From Hydractinia symbiolongicarpus (Eukaryota; Cnidaria; Hydrozoa; Anthoathecata; Hydractiniidae), in contig NC_079880.1 of the NCBI RefSeq assembly GCF_029227915.1, forward strand, positions 13,162,001-13,226,000: a stretch of 64,000 nucleotides of DNA, in the 5' to 3' direction. Below are positions 32,175 through 42,240 of the stretch, in pieces. Under the pieces are notes generated by a model. The model was not told where the DNA came from and made no database searches. It saw nothing but the letters and a program-made list of their open reading frames with translations. Every line of letters starts with the position of its first letter. Positions within the stretch are counted from its first letter, which is position 1. Both the position numbers and the translations under genes were made by a program.

Positions 32175-32345
32175 TTGGAATAACTATGTCGAAAGGTAAA
32201 TCTAGTCTTTTAAGACAGAGAGTTTAATGAAAAAAAGGAAGTTTCTCTCCAATGAATAAGCCATATTCATTGACACCGTCCGTCAAAACCAATAACTTTT
32301 GCTGAACTTAGGAAAAATAAAAGTCGACAGCTGCAAATCGTAAAT
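32175..32345 (+). repeat. Repeat A, internally deleted copy
   Basis: The CTTTTAAGACAGAGAG and TTTCTCTCCAATGAATAAG blocks are joined directly to the ATTGACACCGTCCGTC core, skipping the middle of the unit. Confidence 0.7.
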
Positions 32346-32374
32346 TAACCGAAATTTGGCCGAGCATGCTACTT

Positions 32375-32545
32375 CACCAAACATGGTCAGCAAGTCAAGC
32401 ACTTGGTTCCAAAGTGGTTATTTACAGCCCTTAAATTGTAGTGCTTCCGACAAGAACCTACACTTTCTACAGTGATAGGTATAGAAACGGTGCCAGGGTA
32501 AGTTGTGACAGGAGAACAAACCTTAGACACAAGAACTTTGATGAA
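32375..32545 (-). pseudogene. Second USP fragment of the LINE-linked type
   Basis: On the minus strand one frame reads YPGTVSIPITVES and RKHYNLRAVNNHFGT. It aligns with YPGTLSIPFTVDGE and RKNFQLRAIINHCGN in the larger USP domain at 26.4-26.6 kb. It is a different, diverged copy, about 6 kb away, cut off at both ends with no RT or endonuclease beside it. Confidence 0.65.
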
Positions 32546-32819
32546 AAGGGTTTACATTACAGCAAGCTGCACTAAAGTATCTTGTCTACAGGGACGGTGG
32601 GTGTAAATAGAATTGGGATTAGGCTCCCAGAAGAAGGTGCTGAATACACTTTCTTGCTTATTACAAGCATGAGTACTGTCCAACTTGGACCTATAACTAT
32701 TCTCTGAGAAAATCTTAAAGAGAAAAAACAATCCTTCAATCACAAACAATACGACACAAGTCAGAGCTAGAAAAAATGTATATCTCAAAAATATATAATA
32801 TAAAAAAGAATTAAATAAA

Positions 32820-33070
32820 AACCCTCCTGTGCGCCAGAACTTGTGACTCTTGCTGTAGCTTTCCACATGTGTTACCGGGCCCTAACACTCAGCCTTACAC
32901 AGGAGGTTGTCATGACAGGACCAGCCTTAACATATTTTGAATAAGACAGCAGGGTTGTCAAGCCTGAAGACCAAGCAACTTCCTGAACTGGGGTAATAAG
33001 TGGGGTCCTTACACCCAAAGACAAGCTGAAAGCAAACCCCCTTGCTAAGGTTCTTTTAAGTTACCAGCGA
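32820..33070 (-). repeat. Module E fragment with one D unit, inverted
   Basis: Reverse complement of the E phrases: GTGCGCCAGAACTTGTGA, ACACTCAGCCTTACACAGG, then D-like AACTGGGGTAATAAGTGG and AACCCCCTTGCT. Confidence 0.7.
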
Positions 33071-33477
33071 AGAGTGAGCTGAACTCTTCACCCTCTGGGT
33101 ATTGACGGTAATTGGTTGAGTGTCATTTTTATTTTGGCTAACCTTTTTAGAAGGCTCCTTCTGGCGAGATGAAACACCCTTGGTCTCCACATTGGGCAAA
33201 GCCTGCTTGGAGTTGGGTAATTGCATTAAGGAGTCAGCTGAAAAAACATTGGATTATATATATCATGTTTACATATTCTACTTTAATTTCCCAGCACCTG
33301 ACTCCATCCCGCTCGAATCCCGCTCACTGCTTGGCAGTGATGAACAAAGTAGTTCTTCTTCAATATGACTGTGTAAGTCATTATACTCGCCTGTCATGAT
33401 CAGAGGTCTGATCGGGGTGAAGCATATGTACCTGACTCCATATTAAAAAAAGCAAACTATTTCTTCCTCTGCTGATG

Positions 33478-33745
33478 ACCGTCCGCGGACTTCTTCCAGG
33501 TGACCCAGCTAGACATCCAGGGTACTTAGGTTCAGAAATATGGGTCGAAACCAACCTGCCCTTGGTTAAAGTTCTGGTAATCTTTTCAAATGTGTTGTGT
33601 CCTTTTTATTTTTTTTAATTAATTCCTTGACAAAAGGGAGAATTGCGCTTTAGAGGCATTTTCTCCAGAGGAGTACAACCTCTAGCTTATTTCCAAAGAC
33701 CTAACAGGTTTTGTTCATCATTGCGGTGGCTAGCCACCCCATCTT
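33478..33745 (+). repeat. Module B, copy 1
   Basis: Starts ACCGTCCGCGGACTTCTTCC and ends at GCGGTGGCTAGCCACC. It has the CCAGAGGAGTACAACCTCTAG near-palindrome. Sequence left of it is unrelated to that left of copies 2 and 3, so it marks the left edge of the duplicated block. Confidence 0.85.
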
Positions 33746-34449
33746 ATATATTAATTCCCTTGCGTGAGTAAAACTGTGAGTCCACGACACGGAAATCACG
33801 GGTCACTTTCTTATGACGTGGCTGTACGCTAAAATTTAACTAAAAAGATTAGGGATGTACTTCATAGAAATCGCACATAAGGTGTAAATATATAACCCGC
33901 TGCTAATAACGATATAAATATATATACCCTTATGCCAAAAAACTCTATGTTAGCATATATATATATAAGTATCGCTACATATGAAACGGTATTAGATATT
34001 CACAAAGCATACGGACTGTTAAATGAAGTTCCTAGCATAAAACGGAAATTGTGTTTACGAAAAAGATGGCTGTTCTTTTTGAGTATTCTCTACCCTTTCA
34101 TTCAAAATAAATCTTTAAAAAAACATTTGAAGAAGAGCATCGTTTTATAAATTAATCATAGCAAGGTTCTGTAAGGTTTTTTCATGTTTTATTTTCAGTT
34201 TTTATTATATTATTGTTGCCAGACATGTTTTATAGCTAGCATCATAAAAAGCCAACCACCACCAACAACTAGCTAGCTAATATATATATATATATATATA
34301 TGTAGCCATGTTCTTTATACCTAGCTAAGTCTCCAGTTTATATTTAAGTGACTAGCTATTAGCTGCTGTAGCTAGCTAATGCTAGCTTTAAACGAAAGAT
34401 TCCCAGTATATATATTCCCACAAAACCCATCAAACGTTATTAACCCTGA

Positions 34450-36050
34450 AAATTTTAAACATTTTCCTGGTTTTTTTTGGTTTGCGAAGTTCTTTTCCTC
34501 CAAATATTCTGAAAATAAAGTTCAGAAATTACTTATTTTTAAAATGTAAATTTAATTTGCTTCAAATTGTGGTTTTGACATTTTCATGTAAGAATTTGTG
34601 GGCAAAAACCTTAATCAGCATGCTAAAAGAACTGACTTTTCTTAATTTAGAATTACTAAACACAACCATTTTCTTACATTTAGTGTAAACTTTTGTGCGT
34701 ATGGCTTATATTTAATACACCAAAAGAGCTATATACTTTGTTGATTTCAATTTTATACTCTTTGTAAGCTATTTTTTTCTTCTTTTTGACATTTTGAATT
34801 AACTTATTGTTGTAGAAGGCATATAATATACATGCATATAAAAAAATGGAATTTTGCAAATTTCTGTTTTACCACTCAATTTTTACATTTTATAAGTTAT
34901 TTGGAACAGAATGGTATGAAATAGACCAAAATGCCTGATCTTAGTTGTTTTTAATTTACAGGCTGTGTCTGTAAAACTTTAAGGGGAACATTTGGTGGAA
35001 GACAATGGCATGACATATACTGATAGAACTGATTTTTGTTGTGTTAGATGTTATATCTGAACCTTTTTGACATTTTATGTTAATTTTGCGAGGAAGGACC
35101 ATATATATATATACAGAAGAAGAATTCAATTTTACACCTTGCAAGCTTTGTTTTTCTATATTTTGTATAAATTCTTACTGGGGAGGACTCCGTGCAATAT
35201 ATCGAAATGACTGATCCTTCTCTATTTAAATTTGATGTGTTCTAAATTGTATATAGTTTTGGAAATTTTGTGTAAGATTTAATGGGTAAGGGCTAGATGC
35301 AATATGTCAAAAAAACTTTTTTTGTTGAATCAGAAGCACTCCCTACAACCATTCTTTTTTTTACAGTTGAGAAGCTTTTGTGAGGAAAGAGTGTATGCAA
35401 TATTATCGAAATAACTGATTTTTGTTGCAAACTGTCTTTCTTAGGCATTTTGGATTAAAATATTGTTTTAGAGGGCATATGCAGTAGATATATGTACCGA
35501 AATAATTAAATTTTGCAAACTTTGATTTTGTCGTTACCTCTCATTTTTTACATTTTGATTAAACTTTTGTGGGAGACCGTCGGTATGCGAAGGACCAAAA
35601 TAAGAGATTTTAGTATTATTTAGAATTTGTATTTTGTGTTGCAAAATTGGTGCAAAAATTGACATAAAATAAACTTATATACAGATTGATTGCTGTTGTT
35701 TAACATGACTCATTATGACTTATATATATATTTTATGAAAATTTGTGACAGAATACTATGTGAGATTTGAAATTTTGTTTACTTTATTGATGGTAAAACA
35801 GCATGCAAATTGCTAAAAGGACTTTATTAATTTTAGATTTAAACACCGTTATTTTGTTGGCATTTTGTCTAAAGTTTGGTGAGGAAGGACCGTATGCAAT
35901 ATATCAAATGTTTTATTGCATTATAATTTATCCTTGCAAATCCCTTTTTAACACCTTAGATAAAAATTTCTACTTAGGCAAAATTTATTGTTTATTTTTC
36001 ACATTTTGTGTCAACCTTTGGCAGGGTTTGCAATAAACTAACTGATTTTA
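34450..36050 (+). repeat. Degenerate tandem array upstream of the LINE, unit 1
   Basis: About a dozen poorly conserved units of roughly 100-130 bp share words such as GACATTTTG, TTTTGTG.GGAAGGACC, TATGCAATATATCGAAAT, AACTGATTTTTGTTG and GCAAACTTTG. The last unit (near 36,015-36,060) has TTTGCAATAAACTAACTGAT and runs directly into LINE coding sequence. Similar words occur at 60,370-60,420. It may be a repetitive promoter region captured with the LINE, or a satellite at its insertion site. Confidence 0.7.
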
Positions 36051-36063
36051 ACATATACCTTTT

Positions 36064-38215
36064 ATCACCAAGGAGCTTCGCAAAGCTATTATGCACAGAT
36101 CCAAACTTCGTCGCATATATAACAAATCACGATCAAAAGAAAATTGGTCCAACTTCACTAGACAGAGAAACTACTGTGTTTCCTTATTACGAAAAACCAG
36201 ACGTTCGTATTTCAAGGGTTTACGTATGACAAGCATTACTGATAATAAAAAGTTCTGGAAGTCTGTCAAGCCATTGTTTTCAAACGTTAGTTATAACACC
36301 AACAAAATTATCTTAATCGAGAAAGAAAAGATAGTCACCGACGAACAAAAATTATGCAAAATCTTCAATGAATATTACACCAACATCACGAAAAATTTAC
36401 CAATCAAACCAAACGATGATACACATACAGCAACCATTCACGATGCAATCCACTCGTATACTAATCACATCAGTATTTTGAAAATTCGTGAAAATGTGGG
36501 TTATGATGAAAAGTTCTATTTTTCGCTGGTTGAACAGCCTGATGTTCTCAAAGTCATCAAAGACATGGATGCAAAGAAATCTTCTGTTAGTGGTGATTTT
36601 CCAGTTTTTATGTTGAAAAAGTTTATTCATATCTTTGTTCCTATCCTCACTAATATTATAAATTTTTGTTTACAGTCTAATATTTTTCCTAATGATTTAA
36701 AACTTGCAGAGGTTATACCTGTTTTTAAGAAGGATGACTGTAATGATAAGGAGAACTATAGACCTGTTAGCTTGCTTCCCTGTTTATCAAAAGTTTTTGA
36801 AAGAATTATTCTTAATCAAATGCACACTTTTATGCATGACAAACTCAGCCCTCATCTATCAGGCTTCAGAAAGGGTTATAACACACAATATGCTCTCATT
36901 CGAATGATTGAACAATGGAAAAGCACACTTGATAATAAGGGTGTAGTTGGAGCAGTGCTAATGGACCTTTCAAAAGCTTTTGATACTATCAACCATGATT
37001 TGCTTATTGCAAAGCTGCATGCCTATGGTTTTTCTGAATCTTCTTTATTATTTATTCACTCATACTTGAAAAATCGTTTTCAGAGAACCAGAATAAATTC
37101 TTCTTTTAGCGAATGGCTTCCTCTTCAAGTTGGAGTTCCACAAGGATCAATCTTAGGACCTCCTTTCTTCAATTATTCTATAAAAGATTTATTCTGGTTC
37201 ATTATTCAATCATCCCTTTGTAACTTTGCAGATGATAACACCTTATATGCTTGTGAAAATTTATTAGAAGATGTAAAACAAACACTGCTTACTAATTTGG
37301 TCATAGTTAATAATTGGTTTTATGAAAATTACTTAGCAATAAATTTGAAAAAGTATCAATATATTGTATTAGGTCATCACAATGAAAGTTTGATATTTAA
37401 CCATTTGAAAATTGCGTGTAAATCGTCTGTAGTGCTTCTTGGTGTTACGATTGACTCGAGACTAAACTTTCATTCGCATGTCAAAAACATCTGTAATAAG
37501 GCTAGTAGGAAACTCAACGTGCTTCAAAGGATATCTTCCTTTTTGACACCCAAGATGAAGCGTTTTCTCTTCAATTCATTTATTTTGTCTCAGTTTTCTT
37601 ACTGTCCCTTAGTATGGATGTTTTGTGGAAAAGTTGCGAATAATCGAATCAATCGTATTCATGAACGTTGTCTAAGAATCATACAGGACGATATAAATGG
37701 CAGTTACGATGAACTTTTATCTTTATGTAATGTTAAAAATATTCACATCATCAATTTACAGAATTTAATGAAAGAGGTTTACAAATTTTTAAATGGATTG
37801 TCACCTCTATATATGAACGAGATATTTTCTGTTAGGGAAAACAAGTACAACCTTCGTTGCTTTAATTTGATCAGGCGACCAACTTGTCGAACAACGTACT
37901 ATGGCTTAAATACTTTATCAAATATTGCAGGGAAGCTATGGATATCTGTGCCTGACGCTACAAAGAATGCTCCTTCTCTCGAAGCCTTCCGTAGCTCAAT
38001 AAAATTTTGGGAAGGTGATGTTTGCACCTGTAAAATATGCATGGATATACCATACATATTTTAACTTTACTTATTTATTTATTTATTTTTCTTATTTTTT
38101 ATCGCTGTTTGCCTTGTTTTACGTTTTGTTGTCGATTTAAATTAGTTATTTAAATACTATTGTATCTATCGACGTTAAATAAAGAGAAAATCAAAAATCA
38201 AAAATCAAAATCAAT
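36064..38215 (+). mobile_element. CR1/Jockey-like LINE, 5'-truncated, copy 1
   Basis: Coding similarity starts abruptly near 36,064 (KELRKAIMHRSK in the linker between endonuclease and RT), so the endonuclease is missing. The RT frame follows to 38,064. A 3' tail with an AATAAA near 38,178 and a short ATCAAAA repeat ends at about 38,215. Short 3' microsatellite tails are usual in CR1-like LINEs. Confidence 0.85.
36091..38064 (+). CDS. LINE reverse transcriptase, copy 1
   Basis: 657 codons without interruption. RT motifs in order: LAEVIPVFKKDD, NYRPVSLLPCLSKVFER, VLMDLSKAFDTINHDLL (first catalytic Asp), VPQGSILGP, NFADDNTLYA (catalytic Asp pair), and VVLLGVTIDSRLNF. The C-terminal region ends with KFWEGDVCTCKICM, a short Cys pattern common in this group. 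Codon 365 is Lys, where copy 2 and typical family members have Asn (IND), so Lys is probably a new change. The first ATG lies inside the linker of a longer ancestral ORF2, so it is not the native start. Whether it is expressed is unknown. Confidence 0.9.
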   Translation: MHRSKLRRIYNKSRSKENWSNFTRQRNYCVSLLRKTRRSYFKGLRMTSITDNKKFWKSVKPLFSNVSYNTNKIILIEKEKIVTDEQKLCKIFNEYYTNITKNLPIKPNDDTHTATIHDAIHSYTNHISILKIRENVGYDEKFYFSLVEQPDVLKVIKDMDAKKSSVSGDFPVFMLKKFIHIFVPILTNIINFCLQSNIFPNDLKLAEVIPVFKKDDCNDKENYRPVSLLPCLSKVFERIILNQMHTFMHDKLSPHLSGFRKGYNTQYALIRMIEQWKSTLDNKGVVGAVLMDLSKAFDTINHDLLIAKLHAYGFSESSLLFIHSYLKNRFQRTRINSSFSEWLPLQVGVPQGSILGPPFFNYSIKDLFWFIIQSSLCNFADDNTLYACENLLEDVKQTLLTNLVIVNNWFYENYLAINLKKYQYIVLGHHNESLIFNHLKIACKSSVVLLGVTIDSRLNFHSHVKNICNKASRKLNVLQRISSFLTPKMKRFLFNSFILSQFSYCPLVWMFCGKVANNRINRIHERCLRIIQDDINGSYDELLSLCNVKNIHIINLQNLMKEVYKFLNGLSPLYMNEIFSVRENKYNLRCFNLIRRPTCRTTYYGLNTLSNIAGKLWISVPDATKNAPSLEAFRSSIKFWEGDVCTCKICMDIPYIF

Positions 38216-38700
38216 ATACAATGAGAGAGATTTGTGTTTGACATTGATCAGCTTTTTTGTATATATGTGGCGTTTTGAGTGATTTAAATTTTATGGGTGA
38301 GATGTATGTTGAAATGCTTTTAAAAACTTTTTACCGAATAATTTTCGCATTTGTCAGATGGTCAGAGCAGTAATTTTGGTAGATTTAGATTTTAAATGTC
38401 ACATATACACTGCAGTTGTTGGACACCTTCAATTTTTTTGGTCATTTATATAATAATGCAGATGTAAGATGCGCACTGCTGTATTGTTTGTTTTTTGATG
38501 GACATATATCTGTTGCATAAATTAAATGGAATACAGTGGATTCTTCCACCGGAAACAGCTAGTTGTAAATTATTTTCCCTTTTCTTCCCTCCCATTATTA
38601 TTATAAGCGCAAGTGCGGGCGCGTTTTGCGGCTCTATTTTAGTTTTGCTACACGAATTTTGTTATTTAAATTTAAAAGGGTTAAATTACGTTAAATTACT
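38216..38700. other. Spacer between LINE and module E, unit 1
   Basis: AT-rich and non-coding; repeated identically at 44,393-44,877. Confidence 0.5.
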
Positions 38701-38702
38701 GT

Positions 38703-39650
38703 AAGAAGCACTGCAAAGGGGCTTGACATCATCTTGTCTTTGAGCTTGATGATCCCACTTATTACTCCAGTCCAGTAGGCAGGCAGAGTTTGGTCACTTT
38801 GCTTTCAGGACTGACAATCCTGCTGCCCTTAGTTATTTTAGAAAAAACTTTGCAAGGGGGTAGATTCTCTTATCTGGTCTTTGTGGTGTTACGGCCACGC
38901 AGATTACCCAAGTTACAACAGGCTGGTACTGTCAGTTAGGGTAAACACCTAGTTAGGCTGCATGACCTAATTAGGCGAGTCGTTTAGTTAGGCAACGTGA
39001 TTTAGTTTAATTTTGACCAATTATCGTCTTATTTGCATCGCGCATTGGAAACTTATGGCCCAAACCTTGTGTGGCACTATTTGTTGTTTTAAATAATGGA
39101 TTTCAACCTTTCACGCTGCAAGAGAAAAAATTAATATGGCGGACGAAAAAGTGGCAGTGTTCACCTAAATAGGCAACACTTAACCGAATTAGGTTATATA
39201 TTTCATTTCAACATAATTCTTACTTGTGCAGGAACACATCAAGGCACAAGTGACTTTCGGAATCATGGTCGCGTAGACTATCCATTCTGAAAAAAAAATT
39301 TTTGCGAATTTTTCATAGGAATGTGTGAAAAGCCATGTCCTAACTAGGCTACAATAAGTCGCCTAAATAGGTGGTATGCCCTAATTAGCCTACTGTCGCC
39401 TAATTAAGTGTTTACCCTGACTGACTGTCATGTCAACAGCAGGTCAACAACAACAATTATCTGTGTAAGGCTGAATGTTGGAACTCCGTAACACATGTGC
39501 AAAGCTACAGGCAGAATCACAAGTCCTGGCGCACAAATAGTTGTTTCCTTTGCATTATGAATAATTTTAAATTTATTGGTTTAAGGATATTCACGTTCTG
39601 ATAAGTTTTATTTATCTCATTGCCTATTTATTCATTTCGAATTGCTTTAA
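38703..39650 (+). repeat. Module E with MITE, unit 1
   Basis: Matches 22,990-23,480 on both sides of the MITE at 38,933-39,423: upstream the CCAGTCCAGTAGGCAGG and GACAATCCTGCTGCCC phrases, downstream GTGTAAGGCTGAATGTTGG and CACAAGTCCTGGCGC. Confidence 0.8.
38933..39423. mobile_element. MITE of about 491 bp, unit 1
   Basis: Ends are CAGTTAGGGTAAACAC and, inverted, CAGTCAGGGTAAACAC, with matching TAGTTAGGC-type words further in (GACCTAATTAGGC / GCCTAATTAAG). ACTGT occurs directly outside both ends (38,928-38,932 and 39,424-39,428) and fits a 5-bp target duplication. The empty site is visible in the E module at 23.2 kb. No coding capacity. Superfamily unassigned. Confidence 0.75.
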
Positions 39651-39653
39651 TAT

Positions 39654-39922
39654 ACCGTCCGTGGACCTCTTCTGAGGTGACCCAGCTAGACATCCAGGGT
39701 ACTTAGGTTCAGAAATATGGGTCGAAACCTACCTGCCCTTGGTTAAAGTTCTGGTAATCTTTTCAAATGTGTTGTGTCCTTTTTATTTTTTTTAATTAAT
39801 TCCTTGACAAAAGGGAGAATTGCGCTTTAGAGGCATTTTCTCCAGAGGAGTACAACCTCTAGCTTATTTCCAAAGACCTAACAGGTTTTGTTCATCATTG
39901 CGGTGGCTAGCCACCCCATCTT
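39654..39922 (+). repeat. Module B, copy 2 (recombinant junction)
   Basis: Begins GTCCGTGGACCTCTTCTGAG like copy 3 and has CGAAACCTACC like copy 3, then CTGGTAATC and GACAAAAGGGAG like copy 1. The switch lies between 39,730 and 39,754. Confidence 0.85.
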
Positions 39923-40626
39923 ATATATTAATTCCCTTGCGTGAGTAAAACTGTGAGTCCACGACACGGAAATCACGGGTCACTTTCTTATGACGTGGCT
40001 GTACGCTAAAATTTAACTAAAAAGATTAGGGATGTACTTCATAGAAATCGCACATAAGGTGTAAATATATAACCCGCTGCTAATAACGATATAAATATAT
40101 ATACCCTTATGCCAAAAAACTCTATGTTAGCATATATATATATAAGTATCGCTACATATGAAACGGTATTAGATATTCACAAAGCATACGGACTGTTAAA
40201 TGAAGTTCCTAGCATAAAACGGAAATTGTGTTTACGAAAAAGATGGCTGTTCTTTTTGAGTATTCTCTACCCTTTCATTCAAAATAAATCTTTAAAAAAA
40301 CATTTGAAGAAGAGCATCGTTTTATATATTAATCATAGCAAGGTTCTGTAAGGTTTTTTCATGTTTTATTTTCAGTTTTTATTATATTATTGTTGCCAGA
40401 CATGATTTATAGCTAGCATCATAAAAAGCCAACCACCACCAACAACTAGCTAGCTAATATATATATATATATATATATGTAGCCATGTTCTTTATACCTA
40501 GCTAAGTCTCCAGTTTATATTTAAGTGACTAGCTATTAGCTGCTGTAGCTAGCTAATGCTAGCTTTAAACGAAAGATTCCCAGTATATATATTCCCACAA
40601 AACCCATCAAACGTTATTAACCCTGA

Positions 40627-42227
40627 AAATTTTAAACATTTTCCTGGTTTTTTTTGGTTTGCGAAGTTCTTTTCCTCCAAATATTCTGAAAATAAAGTTC
40701 AGAAATTACTTATTTTTAAAATGTAAATTTAATTTGCTTCAAATTGTGGTTTTGACATTTTCATGTAAGAATTTGTGGGCAAAAACCTTAATCAGCATGC
40801 TAAAAGAACTGACTTTTCTTAATTTAGAATTACTAAACACAACCATTTTCTTACATTTAGTGTAAACTTTTGTGCGTATGGCTTATATTTAATACACCAA
40901 AAGAGCTATATACTTTGTTGATTTCAATTTTATACTCTTTGTAAGCTATTTTTTTCTTCTTTTTGACATTTTGAATTAACTTATTGTTGTAGAAGGCATA
41001 TAATATACATGCATATAAAAAAATGGAATTTTGCAAATTTCTGTTTTACCACTCAATTTTTACATTTTATAAGTTATTTGGAACAGAATGGTATGAAATA
41101 GACCAAAATGCCTGATCTTAGTTGTTTTTAATTTACAGGCTGTGTCTGTAAAACTTTAAGGGGAACATTTGGTGGAAGACAATGGCATGACATATACTGA
41201 TAGAACTGATTTTTGTTGTGTTAGATGTTATATCTGAACCTTTTTGACATTTTATGTTAATTTTGCGAGGAAGGACCATATATATATATACAGAAGAAGA
41301 ATTCAATTTTACACCTTGCAAGCTTTGTTTTTCTATATTTTGTATAAATTCTTACTGGGGAGGACTCCGTGCAATATATCGAAATGACTGATCCTTCTCT
41401 ATTTAAATTTGATGTGTTCTAAATTGTATATAGTTTTGGAAATTTTGTGTAAGATTTAATGGGTAAGGGCTAGATGCAATATGTCAAAAAAACTTTTTTT
41501 GTTGAATCAGAAGCACTCCCTACAACCATTCTTTTTTTTACAGTTGAGAAGCTTTTGTGAGGAAAGAGTGTATGCAATATTATCGAAATAACTGATTTTT
41601 GTTGCAAACTGTCTTTCTTAGGCATTTTGGATTAAAATATTGTTTTAGAGGGCATATGCAGTAGATATATGTACCGAAATAATTAAATTTTGCAAACTTT
41701 GATTTTGTCGTTACCTCTCATTTTTTACATTTTGATTAAACTTTTGTGGGAGACCGTCGGTATGCGAAGGACCAAAATAAGAGATTTTAGTATTATTTAG
41801 AATTTGTATTTTGTGTTGCAAAATTGGTGCAAAAATTGACATAAAATAAACTTATATACAGATTGATTGCTGTTGTTTAACATGACTCATTATGACTTAT
41901 ATATATATTTTATGAAAATTTGTGACAGAATACTATGTGAGATTTGAAATTTTGTTTACTTTATTGATGGTAAAACAGCATGCAAATTGCTAAAAGGACT
42001 TTATTAATTTTAGATTTAAACACCGTTATTTTGTTGGCATTTTGTCTAAAGTTTGGTGAGGAAGGACCGTATGCAATATATCAAATGTTTTATTGCATTA
42101 TAATTTATCCTTGCAAATCCCTTTTTAACACCTTAGATAAAAATTTCTACTTAGGCAAAATTTATTGTTTATTTTTCACATTTTGTGTCAACCTTTGGCA
42201 GGGTTTGCAATAAACTAACTGATTTTA
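40627..42227 (+). repeat. Degenerate tandem array upstream of the LINE, unit 2
   Basis: Copy of 34,450-36,050 at an offset of 6,177 bp, essentially identical. Confidence 0.7.
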
Positions 42228-42240
42228 ACATATACCTTTT

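Larger units (their letters stand above)
33478..39653. repeat. Tandem duplication, unit 1
   Basis: This block is repeated at 39,654-45,830 with a constant offset of 6,177 bp. The few differences seen include 34,150 (TAA stop versus TAT), one base at about 34,226, the third base of codon 365 of the RT frame (37,185), and one base near 39,175. It contains in order a B module, a short spacer, a degenerate tandem array, a truncated LINE, and an E module with a MITE. Confidence 0.95.

Noticed and set aside
33932-34150. 72-codon frame at the start of the duplicated unit
   Set aside because: It ends by a TAA in unit 1 and runs on by one substitution in unit 2; composition is AT-driven and no domain is seen.
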